Numbered from the stretch's first letter, positions 10,935 through 24,033 are shown. The stretch: 64,000 nt of DNA from Brachypodius melanocephalos (GCA_013398615.1 VZSR01001479.1:13909064-13973063); one strand, 5' to 3'. The notes: generated by a model from the letters alone, not told the origin. Made by a program: numbers and translations.

Positions 10935-11095
10935 GAATCTCAGACTCAATTTCCTCCTCTGCTACAGATGTCCTGTGTGACCTTCGACAAGCAACTCTTT
11001 TTTGTGCCTCAGCTCCTCATTGTTAAAATGGACTACAAATAACACTTCCTAAAATGATGTGTGAGGATAAACAATGACTATGATATGCTCAGGCA
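10935..11095 (+). mobile_element. Ancient MIR/CORE-SINE-like element
   Basis: The order and wording match the MIR consensus. A CTGTGTGACCTT block (10974-10985) is followed by a caagcaact segment, then gtgcctcagctcctcat, then gttaaaatgga, an AT-rich segment and finally gtgaggataaa. This covers the conserved core and most of the tRNA-distal part in the sense orientation. The copy is degenerate and without target duplications. MIR-type SINEs are very old amniote repeats and are sparse in birds, so a readable copy is notable. The ORF at 11061-11261 overlaps its end and has no other support. Confidence 0.75.
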
Positions 11096-13701
11096 TTTGC
11101 ACATAAAGGAAATGGATAGGCATGTCAGATTTTACAGGGAAGTTTCTGCCAGGAAGTTTTTAACCAGTTCCAATAAGTGCACGGACACCAACAGTGTCTG
11201 CTGTTTGCCCTATTCACTGCAGGTCTATTACTGGCACAACAGTTTATACAGGCACACATAAATATTTCTAACCGAGCAATCTGTGGATAATTTTGAATCA
11301 AGAAACTTTATATGTAGTCAAAATGTAGTCATAGTACTAGATAGCCGAATACAGATCATTTGGAGAACTTCTTTCAGCCTCAGTCATCATTTCCTCTTTT
11401 GCCATCCTCAAAAGCAAGCTGATGCTTTAAAATCCAAAAGAGGGCTTTTGAGTGTGTGGTCAAATGTACACAACTGTAAAGATGAAAATAAGAGTCACTT
11501 AAGGCCTTTATCACCTGCCTGAAATTCCACTGTCTTCAGCAGAGCTGCAGCTGGAGATGGATTAGTCTGATCCTAAATGAGAAAAAGATGTAGCTCCTGG
11601 CTGCAGGGAGAGATGTGTTTTTAGATCCAGCCCTTCTGTCTTCCCAAGGAAAAGTTAGAGCTTGCTTTTGGTTTTTTGGTGTCGGTATTTTCACTAGCAT
11701 GGCAGCCTGCAGTTTTGTTAAAAATACTTGGAAAATGGCTCTGTTCGCAATCCTAGGGACCATTCTTTTAAACAACTGCCATCAGTCTTGCAGACTCAGT
11801 CTCAATATCTGCTCAGTTTGAAGTGTGCACAGTGTTTTGTAAGGGTGCCAACATTTTGGAAGTAACAAACATGTAATGTGTCAACTTTGCTAAATTTAAA
11901 CCAGTGCTGTTAGGTTCAAGAAACTGTGACATGGCAACTTCAGCTTTAATAGTACTAGAAGGCCTAGAAAATGGTTGCTTGTGTTTGCCTCAGTTTTCCT
12001 GCAGCATTGCAAGTCATTCATTTTCTGACAAGAAGTTCCAAAAATTCCAGTGAATGGAGAATGTTGACACATAAAACTCGGTTGCTATTTCTGTAAAATA
12101 ACTATTACAGTAGCTAACTATATATAGCCAGAAGTAATTGCTTCTGTAAATAAAATACCAGTGAACACATTACAAGATTAAAGAGAAACTTTGAGCTTCT
12201 AACACAGTTATTTGCCGACTCCCAGCCTTATGCACACGATGACTTTGCATTCATAGCTCTGCTATGCCACAAGACTTAATTTAGGATATGTGTGGCATAT
12301 TATACTTCCTCACATTCCTAAATAAAGTGCTTTTCCATTAGCTCCTTAGTTCTCATTTTAGCTGGCTACTTCAGCCTTCATTAGTGAATAAAAATACAGT
12401 CATTTCACCAAATATATTGCCATGCAATTATTTGTTAATCTTATGTTATATGTTAAGATTTATACAAGTATAATAAAGGCTTCAGGTTCTCCTGGGCATT
12501 TGGATGAATTTTTAGACAATATTAATTTGAAACTCTCACTCTTTAAAAATAGTCTCTTTCAAACGGCAGTTATAGGTAGTAAAAGTGAGATAAATTGATG
12601 GAAGATCAGATCAGAAGTGATGTATCTTAATAAATGTGTCATCTGTCTTTGAGAGGGAAGGTGATATTAAATAGCTTGAATATCCTGCTGCTTTAGGAAA
12701 AGGCACCAGTTAAATACTTTAAAGGTAGGTTTACAGCAATCTCTGCCATTCTCTGAAGAGTTATTGCCCATAAACAGTGGGAGTTTCGCTTACTACAGGT
12801 GGTAAAATTAGAAAGCTCACTGCTCGTCCTTTATACCTTTTTTGGTAGGGATTTAACAATTCCACAAGTGAGAAGTATAGAGAGCACCTAGATAAGATTC
12901 GAAGTCCCTTATTTTTTCTTTCCTAATCTGACATTATTCAGGTGAAGCTGGTTTTGAGCTATCAGCTGGTTTTGGGGCTTTCAGAAGAACAGTATTCCAT
13001 TGCTATGAAATACCTTTTGCTGATTTGATCCTTATTGTTGTTTCCATACTGTCATAAGAACTGGAAGCTGCTGTGAGAGAGCAGGATCCTATATAGAAAG
13101 CTATAGATAGGAGTACAACCTGATGGGTATTGTGTGTATTTGTAGGTGTCACAGTAAAGGAGAGCTTTGAGCATGGAGCCCAATGGGCAGATGGGCAAAT
13201 CCCTTCAGGGAGTTATTAGGCACATGGACAACACAGGAAAACCCTTCGGTACATGAATTAAAACATAAGAAAGGAGTTTTCCTGCTTCTAGGAGTCAGCG
13301 ATCAGAGAAAGGTGTTGACATCTTGTTAGGAAGGAGCAACTGTAGGCGGTGTGGGGATGGGCTGCGTAGGAACCTGAAAGTGAAAATCAACAGCATGAGT
13401 TTATGCAAACAGAGATAAATGAGAGTAACCAGTATGTTGTTTTAGGCAAAAACCTACACAAATCCCACAAGATTCTGAATGAACAGGAGCAGCACCGGAA
13501 TATATCTGTCACAACTGAAAAAGCAGGCTGATGCTCCATTGTATCTTGGACAGGCTTTTATTGAGGATTTCACTCCCAAAAAGATCCACAAGACAAACTC
13601 TGAAGATAAGTCAGAGTAGAAGCTGACACCTATGTTATTAGACCTGACAGTAGTGTGACAAGAAAGCAAGTAACAAGAAAGAATTATTATAGGAAACAAA
13701 A

Positions 13702-14001
13702 TTATGTTAACTTGTTTGTTTTGTCTCCTTGCATTTTAATACGTTTGCAGCAATTCAACATCAGCTCCTCCAAAAATGCAGGTATTTGTGTTCTCAACTT
13801 GTTGTCAAACAAAATGACATCAAGCAACAACCCATATTTCAGCAATGCTGCTTCTGTAACAACAGAAATAAATGTTGTTGATGGGCAATAACCCAGTGTC
13901 ACTAAAGCATCCCAGTGGTAAGTACACATGATAGCAAAGAGCACTCCCCTTGGTGTACATAGATGGATCTCTTCTACCCAGTTTGAGAAACACTTTCCCA
14001 T
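13702..14001 (-). pseudogene. Possible degenerate retroviral env-like fragment
   Basis: A 99-codon minus-strand ORF holds a stretch (CTPRGVLFAI, then an aromatic pair, then LGYC) whose spacing of Pro, Gly, Phe, Trp and Cys recalls the surface-subunit region of retroviral envelope proteins. No fusion peptide, transmembrane subunit, LTR or primer-binding site was seen nearby, and the similarity is short. If real it is an old, broken endogenous retrovirus remnant with no function. An ordinary chance ORF is at least as likely. Confidence 0.18.
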
Positions 14002-17000
14002 AAGGTATCTTTGTGAAAAACATTAACTGGAAAGTTTAAAGAACCAGAAAGATGCAGGTCCCAGTGCTTGGCCCATTAAAGGAGGCACTGAGTGGGTTTC
14101 ACGTGGAGTTTGGAAGGACCTTCCACAGATTTAAATAAATTTTTATTTGCCCTTCTAAGAAAGCTTTGGAATGCTGTCTTGAAAAGCAGGATAGGAGCAG
14201 GTATGTTAAACAGCTGTTTGAAAGACAAATCTAGAGAACACTCCTACCCAGGACAATTCCTGGGAATATTTACTTTAATCATGCAGTGTAAATTAATCCA
14301 ATATTTCCCATCTATTGAGGATGAAGCATTTGTGTCTTTCAAGTGCAGTAATTGCACCCTTCCAGCACAGTAACTTGCTGCTCCTTAGTCTGCCCTGCCT
14401 TCAACTGAAGCTCCCTAAACTCACTTATGTCAAATGAAGATCCAGTTCAGAAAAGGGTTGTACGCATAACATGTCCTTTTTTTAATCTGAAGCTCTTTGC
14501 TGCAGTTACAGACACATTTTTAACCTGCCCATATGCTTCACTACAGAGCTTCATGGCTTCTGAACAGCTGTCATAGCACTGTAGGTTGCCGCCTGAGATA
14601 AATAAGCACGCACCTGCAAAGCTAGGAAAAAAATCCCCATAAAGGGTATGTCAGACAGCTTGCAATAAATATGTTATCATCCACTTCATGCAGTCCACTA
14701 ATAATCAAGAAAGAGAAGAAAATCATCCACATTTTATTTTCTATGTGGTGATGCACTGTCCTTATGGGAAGAGGCGAGTGGCAACATGTCACAGCTTGCC
14801 AACTTCAAACACCTTTGTGAATGCTGTCTCTCATCAGTGGGCTTGTATTCCCAAAGTACAGAGTATTAGGTTTCAGTGAAAGATCTGAACTATTCCATTA
14901 ATGACCTGATGGATGAGGTAAGATTCAGTGGTTTTTACTCAAAGCCAGACTTGAAATATTTGAACTCCCTCTCATTTCTTCTTGTCTGTTTTCATGATAG
15001 ATATTCATGTGGATCCAATCATCAAATAAGTTTCTCAATCAGCAGAAGACATCTGAGCTCTTTCCAAAAGTACAAAATAGAGGTCACTTAAAATTAATTA
15101 TTTGAATCTGTTATACCTCAGTACAGTGCTGGACCTTTCCAGAGTGCAAAGTACAATGGGAGCTTTGCCTCATGTACCTGGCATCACCATCCTTGGACAC
15201 CAGAACTGTAATATTTAGATATCTTAGTGCATTTGAAACTGTCAGTTTCTGTACTTTTAGAGAGAGATGATAAACAATCCTAGATAAGGATTTCTTGAGG
15301 AAAAGACCTCATTCTAAACTCAAAACTTTGAAACAGTTATACTCATTTTTCCAACCTTGGCATTTCTTAGATCACACCAAACTAGGAAGAAAAACCACCC
15401 CAAAACAAACTAGGTGTGATGTTTCTGTTCTTTGCTATTATTGAAATATTCAGGCATAAAATATGCTACTGAAATGTCTGAATAGGGTTATGTTATTAAT
15501 GCATATATATCTTAGAAATGTTTGGAACTATATTACTCAAGCTTTTATATTAAAATACATTAGGCAAAACTAGAAAATTTCATTCCAAATGAAGTATTTT
15601 GTAAAATTACAAATACATCAGCACAAGTTAGGAAAAATACATTCAAATTATAGATTAGATTACTTTGATTATACCGGATAATAGCTGTTTCTGTGACAAT
15701 AAATAATTGCTAATTATAAGACCTTATTAGAGTTTCTAACCCAATTGCTAATCTCTCTTTCCCTCCTCTCTCCCTTATGACTCCTTACTGCAGATCACAG
15801 CTTTCTCTATTTTGCAGCAAGTATAAGCTACTTCCATATGTTGGAGGAAGAGGTACATAAGGGAACCACTCATTCCAGATGTAAGTATGTATTTTTCCCA
15901 ATTAAAAAGGTGGCAACATTTCTGCCCAGGCTAAACTTAGTATAAAAAAATTAAATACAAACTGGAGCACAAAGGCACAAACCAGGAATCTCATTAGTTT
16001 GAAAAGGAGACAAAGATATATTAATATCAGTATAAACAAAGAGATAAAAAAATAATGGGGGAAAATAAAACTGAAGCAATGATGTACTGCATGAAGTGAA
16101 TAAATAAAAATTACATTATATATAAATATAATAAATAACTAATGCAATACATGATATAAATAAATAAAACATATACTTTAGTAATTTATTTTATGAAGAA
16201 TGAAGGTATGGGGACTGTAATTTCTACAAAAATAGTAGAGTTATTCATAAGCAGAAATATTAGGGTTTTTTTCTCTACATTGCTTTTTAAAGCATTATAT
16301 CTAGCCCCTCAAATTCCTTTTGCTTTGCATTAGGATGCATTAGGATGGGTGAATAGTACTGGATTCTCCAGACTCAGATAGAATGTTAAAACCATGGATA
16401 TTAAAGATATTGAAGATCTCCCATGGGGCTCCTTCAGTTACGTTAATATTAGAGAGAGGAAACAGTTTTCATGAAAAATACTTCTGAAAAATGCAGTGTC
16501 CTTATAATTATGACATATCTCTTCACCAAACTACTTTGACAGTTATGATCAAAACAAACGAAGAACCCCACAATGGTTTTGTTAATATTTAATAGTTTTT
16601 CAAAGAAACACTGTAACTAATCTAATTTAAACTTTTTAATTAACTACCTGGGGGGAAAAAACAGTTATAACTTGTCCTATCTTGTATTAGCTAAGAGTCA
16701 GCAGCCCTAGATTTGATTTCTTTGGATCAGTTACATACTTGGCTTTCCAAGAGCAGCATTAGGACAATTATACTTCTACTAGTTCATTTAAATTCACATA
16801 ACAAGAAATAACTGACATATTCACCATGAGATTTAGATGAAGGCAGTCAATTCTCACCCATTTCTTTAGGAGTGTCTGCTTTCCTTAAGAAAACCCTAAC
16901 AAAACAAAAACAAATCAACAACCAACCAAACTGGCTATAACTGGCTATCATATTGAAGCTTTAAATTCCATGATAGATTATTGTCAGTTGACACCTACGC

Positions 17001-20000
17001 TGGTTTCAGATACTGAAAATTTGTAGTCCATGGTACTTTATTTTTGCCCCTAAATCATGATATGTCCAAAAGCAGAAATATTTACGATAGAGCATATATT
17101 TTAAAAGTTATTTGCTGAACATAGATTTTTCTTTGCCTTTATATAATAGCTATCATATCCCAAAATGAAAGTATTAAAGTGAAGAGGGTGCTTTGAGGAT
17201 AGACATGTGAAAGTTTTGTAGATATTTACGAGGTTACAGAGGTATAATTACTAATTGGGTAGCACTAACTCAGACATTTAGGCTTTGCTCAGACTCAGAA
17301 ATTCCCTATTACCTGTAATGGGAGCGGATCATGCCGTGTCTTGTTACAAGTGTTCTGCTATGGGATCACATCTTTTGCTTTCTGCCCGCTTTGTGCTGTT
17401 ACAGCAAAGTGGGATTACATTGAAGGAAGACGTTCTTTGGATTATTAAGAGCTTCTAAAATCCAGAACAGAAAACACGAAAAAAAAAAAAAAAGAGATGA
17501 AGCTCTTAGTTGAACATGTAGTTAGGTGAGTTTGTTTGGAGCATGTAAATGCAGAAGAAAAATGGAGTGCGACAGACTTAAAACCACACCCACAAACATA
17601 AAAAGGAAAAAGAAAAGTAAAGTAAACTGTTGAGGAGTAATAATGACCTGCTAATCCTTTGTGTCTTTATTCTGTTTGTGAACTCCAAAGTCATGAGTCA
17701 CGGCAGTTTAGTGGTCAACTGTTTTCTATTCTATATTTGCCAGGAGAGGCCCATTAAATATAATTTTTTTCGTGGGAAAAGCCATCTCTGTCAGTCCACA
17801 CCTCAAAGGTTTCACCCAGCACTGACACCCCTCCTCTGCTTATGAGAAATATGTTAGACCAACAACCATTGCTGGACTGTGCATGACCTTTTAAAGTTGA
17901 AACTGCCACCTATACTTGAAAATGAAACTAGGCTTTAGCATCTTCAAAGACCTAAATATAAATACTTACATTTTAGTTCTCCAAAGACATATGCAGGAAT
18001 AAGTCTCCTGAAGAGTCCTGAATCCTTATGATTCGGGCTGTACAGTGTTATGCACACATGTATAGGTCTTTTTAGGCTTTGGCCATCATTGTAGCTTATT
18101 AATGAAGCCAGTAAAAAATACAGCTCAGCATATCCTACATGTCCTGTGTGACTGCACCCCAATACTGTAAATGATTGCATCACATCTTTATTCTGCCTTT
18201 ATTTATCAATTTTACAAAGTTTCCCTTCTTGGCTACTACCATGGGAAAAGGCTGAAGGAAGACTGCGAGAATAACAATATACTGGTTTTATTAGTGCCTC
18301 TTTTAATGACTCTTCATATTAGTGACTCTTCATACGTGAGTTTAAGCAGGTGATTCGGACTAAATTCTGAAAATTATCCACTTGAGATACCTATAATATC
18401 TCTAGTCAGATATTTTACAATTAAAACACTCAAAATTCAGAGGTACTTCCAAAACATAGCCAATTACTCATTCTCTTTCTCACTCCTCTGTGTTTAAAGC
18501 AGTGGTACTACCTTTTTTTGAAAAGCCTGTTCTTTTTACCTTTCGTTGATACTTCTGAACCAACAGCGTGCATAATTAAAATCATCAAGAAAATTAACAG
18601 AAGCTGGTAATGACTGTTACGCCTTGGGCACACATTACTCCCCTGCAACTTACAAACTGTGAAAGGAGTTTTCCTTGGAGTGTCACACATATTAGTGACA
18701 GATGCTCCTGCACCGGGCTCAGGGTAAAACAGTACAATGAATGCTACCAATGCTTTAATAAAGTACATACATACTGCCACTATTGTCTGGAAAAATTACT
18801 GTATCTGCTGATAGCTAGGCATGCAAATATCAGGCTGCCCAGATCTGAAGCTTCCCTTATTTTTTCAAATTTCTTCTAGTGCACTCACACCAAATAGATC
18901 AGCAGAACAGTAAACCCTTCTAGCCTGGTATGCTGTACCCTGCAACGTGTTATGTGGCTTCCACTCCTGTAAGAAAGCAGAGAATCAATTCCATTTCCTG
19001 GAGGCAAACACGCTCAGATCCCTTCACAGTTTCTTCTGAGGAAGTTCACCTCAAATTAAAAACAGTTTTTAGGAGCAACAATATTTTTGGTACTATATGG
19101 AAGAAATAAAACCAACAAAAGCCAAGAGAAGTATGAGTAATTGACAGCCGACCCCAACATGCATTGGGTGTCCAGCCTGGGGGGGCTGTAACAACCCATT
19201 GGCCAGCTTTTCTATCATGAAAGGAATCACATTCAGCATTAGAGTGTGTTTGCTCCTTGCCTGAAATTGTGTAGCTGGTAGAGAAGAAAGGAAGGAAACA
19301 GACTGGTCCTTTTCCCTACTTACTGTGTATGGTTGGTTTGGTTTGTTGTTTTGATACAACACAAAATCATTCATTCAAGCCAGGATATGCACTGTGGTTT
19401 GTTTTTTTTTTTTTTTTTTTACTGTGTGCTGCTCAAGAAAGCAACAGCCTGGAAAGGTAAATCTGACCTTCATGTTCCCGTCACCTTCTAATCTTGATGC
19501 GGAGAGTGAACTGTACTCTTAGAAAAAAATATCTTCCAAGGTTCACACTGTGTGTGTGGAGAGGCTGATCTAGGGCAGAGGGCTGTCTCTTGAATCCCAA
19601 TCCATTCCAGAATTTTTTCTTTGTCACTCTGTACCAAAATTACTTCCAGCAATGACAATCTAATCACTGAGTCTGAATAGCAACAGACTCCTGTTATAGT
19701 CCTGACCAATACCAGGTAACTCCAAGTTTCCCTGCCCCAGAAACCTGGTGTAAATTCTCAAGATGAGGACTGATAAACCAGGAACAGACCCGAGGTCGGT
19801 TTTACGCTTCAGAAGTTTTTCCAGCAATCCCTTGTATAGAATAGTAACGATCCTGCAAATGGCAAACCCACAGTAAATGCAGTCAGAATACTCATGTGAA
19901 GGCTAAAAGGAGACATGCAGGAGATGAAGTGGAAGCCTATTTTTATATTTGGGGTACACACAGAAGTAGAGAATTTCCATTATATTTTACCAGAAAGATG

Positions 20001-21480
20001 TACAGTGCTAAAACTTTTGATATCAATTTTAAAAAATCACCATCCACAAGCAATGAAATAATAATACCCACTCCTACAATGGTGTGAGTCCCTGGCACAG
20101 CTGGGTTTGTCTGAGATCATACTGCTCTACAACTCTGCCTGAGCCAGAAATCTCTACCCTAGAAGTGACTTAAGCATATGTTCTGCAACAGGAGAGGTAT
20201 GTTTGTGTAGCACGTGCAGATATGCTTAAACTGGCTGTGATCTATCTAGCTCAGATAAGAACTGCTGGGAAGGTATGATATCATGGGGTTCAGTCTTGGC
20301 TAGCAGACCGTGTGCATACCTGAGAACAGGCTGGCTGGTAGACACTGCACTGAAGTCACCATGTCACCGTGCCCTCCAGAACTACCTTCCTTAAAGCTGC
20401 AAATCCACACAGATGTACTCTGAGACATTTATTCCCAGTGAAAGCTAACACACTCAGCTAGTGCTTAGTATGTTCTTTTAAAAGAGTTGGGAAGACTACC
20501 AAAAGTATAATTACACTAGAGAGAGAGAGTTGGAGACCTAATTAATCACACATTGACAAGATCCTTTATGCTGAGACGTTTCACAGGGAGCATTGGGAGT
20601 GCCTTAAGTAACTTCCTCAGGTACATATTTTGGGAGTGAAGAATAAATTAGTAGAAAATTGGCTGGACACAAAGGAAACCTTGGAATGGAGCTGGAGGCT
20701 GGACCAAGCTCACTGAGACTAGTCCTTTTCTTCATTTTTAGAAAAGATGGGTCAGCTATTGGTACACCCGAAAGATTATTTGCATCATGACAGGAGTGAA
20801 AATGCTCTTGAGGATGCTTTTTTCATAACTGTGCCTCCAAAATTAGATACTAAATAATAATTTGACTTTCAAAGATAGTCAGCATTTGACAGCAATCTTT
20901 GATTTCTTGCCAGGAAGGGACTGATTCCAGTAACACCCAACTATTGCACTTGCATAAGCATATCCATTAAGTTCAAAGCAATTCAGTGGATATACTCATA
21001 CTGGTGAATATCTTCATATGCTTGGAATATATTCTTGTCCAGAGTGGATTCAAAGTTCCTCAATTTTCACAGGGCCTATAATGAGGGGTCTGGCTTCATT
21101 TCAATTATTACATAAAAGGTGTTTCCAAAAACCTCTCTGCATTCAAGCCTGATTTTCTTCCTTGTCTATCGGTTTAGTACATCTTTAAGAAATGATGCTC
21201 CTTTTAAAACTAAAACAACACAAAATCTCCTCTCCTTCTTTCATATTGCTGAGCTTGGAAAAGCCTGAAAATTTGCTGACTTTTCTCAAACGTTTGAACA
21301 GTTTTTTAGGACTAATGGGACTATAAAAAAATAAATCCTCTTCAAAATGTAGTTGAGCTATCTATCAATCTGGAGCAACAACATCTCAAACCCATTGCAA
21401 TTGTGTCTGCAATAACAGAATTAAGCCTAACGCGACTCCTTTACATCCTCTCTCCACCAGATAGTGCTGTTTCTCCACAG
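14002..21480. other. Intergenic region
   Basis: AT-rich and gene-free. It contains very AT-rich stretches (15480-16250), A and T homopolymers (about 17479-17493 and 19402-19420) and a 16-bp near-tandem repeat of the motif tgactcttcata near 18307-18335. No transposon with recognisable ends, RNA gene or supported coding exon was found. Confidence 0.7.
19402..19420. repeat. Poly-T tract
   Basis: Nineteen consecutive T residues with no retrotransposon signature around them. Confidence 0.9.
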
Positions 21481-21656
21481 AGCTACGGAGGATGCACAGG
21501 CCAGGGAGAGGTCAAGGGCTGTCTGAGATTACAGGCTGCCTACAGCTTGCTCGTCCCTCCTTGCCGCTGCCACCGCCACTACCTGAAACAGGGCAGGCGC
21601 ACCCTAAAAGGGATTTGCGGGAGTAAAACCGTGCCTTGGGAGGCCGCTGTCTGCAG
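21481..21656 (+). other. Candidate 176-nt exon in a small CpG-enriched patch
   Basis: A clean acceptor (TGTTTCTCCACAG, with a second one 18 bases upstream) is followed by 176 nt and a CTGCAG|GTGACT donor. The segment contains about nine CpGs in 180 bases, unusual for this intergenic AT-rich region. One plus-strand frame is open throughout (Arg/Cys-rich, closing with TGA just after the donor). It could be an exon of an upstream alternative PRKCE leader or of a long non-coding RNA, or a conserved regulatory element that resembles an exon. The protein frame itself has no recognisable domain. Confidence 0.25.
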
Positions 21657-23452
21657 GTGACTGCGTGTTGGCTGTGCCACTGCTGTCTTCCCTTATCAGT
21701 TTGATGTAGCCCCTCTCCTAAAGTAAGAATGAAAACAGAAACTGATGCAATTAGCCTTAGTGTTTTTTGTGATCTCTCAGAGGTCTTTTCCTTTTTCAGT
21801 TGAGCAGCACGCACCTAGAGCAGCCCTGACACAAAGGCTGTTTGCTCTCAGAGTGCTGAACAGAGGGGCTTCCAGCAGCAAAAGTTACTCCTGGAGAATA
21901 GACAGATCACCTTAACCAATCCTGAGTCTAGATACCCTGTGGACCCTCAGTGTATTTTTTAAAAGAAAAAAACACAGCTGGGAAAAATAGCTAAAACGTA
22001 AAAAACCTTTAGCCCATTGTTTACTGCACTGCTGCAGCCTTTGTAGCAGAGTACATAAATGCATCTGGAACACTTTTTACTGCCCTTCTGCAGGAGAAAT
22101 ACTGCAAGTGCTGCATCTTCCTCTCCAGACCTCCCTGTGCAAAATAGAATAGCTTTTGCTCTTCAGCTCCTAAAGAACCAAATCCTTCCATATGCACAGC
22201 AAGAGAACAGAAAAAAAAATTCAAGCAAACAAATATTAAAAAAAAAATTAAGTGGAAAATGGTACTTGCAGTTGGAATGTTCTTTGCTGTTTATTACTTA
22301 GCGTTTTTGAGACCACTGAGCCAAGTTTTTAGATGAACTTCCAAGAAGCATTGAAATATTGCTCCATGTACCTGAGTTACTGGATTTTAAGAATACTTTT
22401 CCAGGGTACTTTGATTATATTAAGAATTGCTTAGTGATAAAAGTTCAATGTTGACATAGAGGTACTTTTCCAAAGTATAACTAAAACAAAACAAAACAAA
22501 ACAAAACAAACAAACAAAAACAAACAAAAAACCCCCCAAATCTAAAACGAAATTAAAACTGTGCAAGATAATTGTATTTTCCTAAGCAGTGTAAGGCTGG
22601 AGCTGTCTGATCCTAAGTGAGCTTGTAAATCCCTGTTCATGCAGGCAGACATTTACCCTTCAAAGAAATGATTTGTGAAACCAAATTTTAGCTTGCTTCA
22701 GTGCATGGAAAAGTGCAGATGGCTCGAATTAGGGATCAGGGCCTAGCTAGGTAGGCAGTGGACTGTATATGTAATTAGCCAAATATAAGGTCTATTTATT
22801 ATTTTGTATGCTGTGTTAATAATGTCTGTATTTATTCAGACTTTCGTAATATGCCTGTGTAATCTCAGAGAGATGCTAGGTCATTAAATTCACCATGGAG
22901 ACTCTGTTTACTTAGCTTGGGCATACAGAATACATACAGATGCAGTTCTCTAAAAATAACCAGAAAAAAAAATTAAACAGTGTATCAGATTGGTTTTCAT
23001 GTTTTCCAATAAGTATCTAAGGAAATGGAGCATACTATTTACATTGCCCTTATTGAGAAAGAGCACAAAGACATCCAGGTAAAAGATTTAATTATAGAGT
23101 TCTTTCTCACACACTAAATGTAATGCCATATAGCTTAATATATAGTACTATATGCATCAGGTAGTGAATGGGGCTGGGAAGAAAGGAGCAGGTCCTTCTT
23201 GTATTTCTGGTGGGGCCTGTGAGTATGGTCCTTTTCAAAAGTAACATGATAAATGTACCACGGCTGCTGTGAGCCCAGGAAAGGCTGAATTGCGAAGGAA
23301 GACTTTTCCCATAATTGGCTCCATACCATAGCTTTGTATCAAACGATTCTGCTTGGAGATTGTCAAGATGATAATGAACATGGAGATTTTACTGTAGTTC
23401 TATTTTGACTAGTAGACTAAGTGGCAACAGGCACCAGAAAGTCTGTCTTCCA
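21657..23452. other. Intergenic region upstream of PRKCE
   Basis: AT-rich, with an AAAAC-type microsatellite and a 64-codon minus-strand ORF at 23135-23329 that lies downstream of the 123-codon ORF but lacks independent support. No other feature was seen. Confidence 0.65.
22483..22531. repeat. (AAAAC)n / (AAAC)n microsatellite
   Basis: About five AAAAC units grading into AAAC and AAAAAC variants, followed by a short C run. Confidence 0.95.
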
Positions 23453-23824
23453 TTAATGTGAGTGCTCTCGTGACCCATTGGCTTCATTAGTACCATATCT
23501 CCTATCTGGAAACTGCTCTGGAAGCATAGATACTGGAGCTGTTTCATTAGCTCCAAATATAACACCTGCCTCCTGAGCCATTATCTGCAGAAATCCATAA
23601 TTATCTGTTCTTTCCTCTCCAGTCAGGAATATCAGGTCCAGATCAAGGACTAGGTGCTCATCTTTTATGTCCTTATTCGAGCGGATCCAGGCAATCCAGC
23701 TTCTTTCTACTTTGGCTGATTCTTCGAAGCACCCTAGCTGCTCTCCTCGGTGCCAGGACTGATGCCTTTTCTCTTGTGATATTACAGTGAACTCAAATCC
23801 CATCAAAGGGCAAAGTCCATCCAT
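23453..23824 (-). CDS. Unrecognised 123-codon ORF upstream of and antisense to PRKCE
   Basis: ATG-initiated minus-strand frame starting MDGLCPLMGF and closing with TAA at 23453-23455. It is the most coding-like non-PRKCE ORF in the window. About a third of its codons begin with G, composition is globular and acidic (WIAWIRSNKD, LDLDLIFLTGEERTDNYGF), and it lies in AT-balanced DNA where long frames are not favoured. The segment just 5' of the ATG ends CTCACCAG|GAAATGG after a T/G-rich tract, so it may begin with an acceptor. It lies 300 bp outside the PRKCE CpG island, as expected for a divergent transcript. I recognise no family, signal peptide or membrane segment. It could be an exon of an uncharacterised gene, a decayed retrocopy or captured element, or a chance ORF. 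Confidence 0.28.
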   Translation of the reverse strand: MDGLCPLMGFEFTVISQEKRHQSWHRGEQLGCFEESAKVERSWIAWIRSNKDIKDEHLVLDLDLIFLTGEERTDNYGFLQIMAQEAGVIFGANETAPVSMLPEQFPDRRYGTNEANGSREHSH

Positions 23825-24033
23825 TTCCTGGTGAGTTTCTCAACGCAAGCACACACACACAAAGGCAAAATCAGTGGCTAAAAATAATGAAAGCAGTAAT
23901 AATTTTCACCACGGGAAACCATTCAGATCCCGAGTACGTTTGTTCCGAGGAGGAGAAAGTCAGGCTGTATGTAGCTTCACGGGTATTTCACAGGGTATTT
24001 GGTGCGGTGATGAAAAATGACGGAAATCTTTCA

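Larger units (their letters stand above)
7000..13701. other. Intergenic region
   Basis: Gene-free AT-rich DNA. It holds a 27-bp A-rich tract (9824-9850), a GGAA microsatellite near 10235, the (AT)18 tract at 10605 and a MIR-like SINE at about 10935-11095. ORFs of up to about 105 codons occur on both strands, but they lack coding composition, flanking splice signals or recognisable domains, so none is called. No tRNA or other RNA gene was found. Confidence 0.7.
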
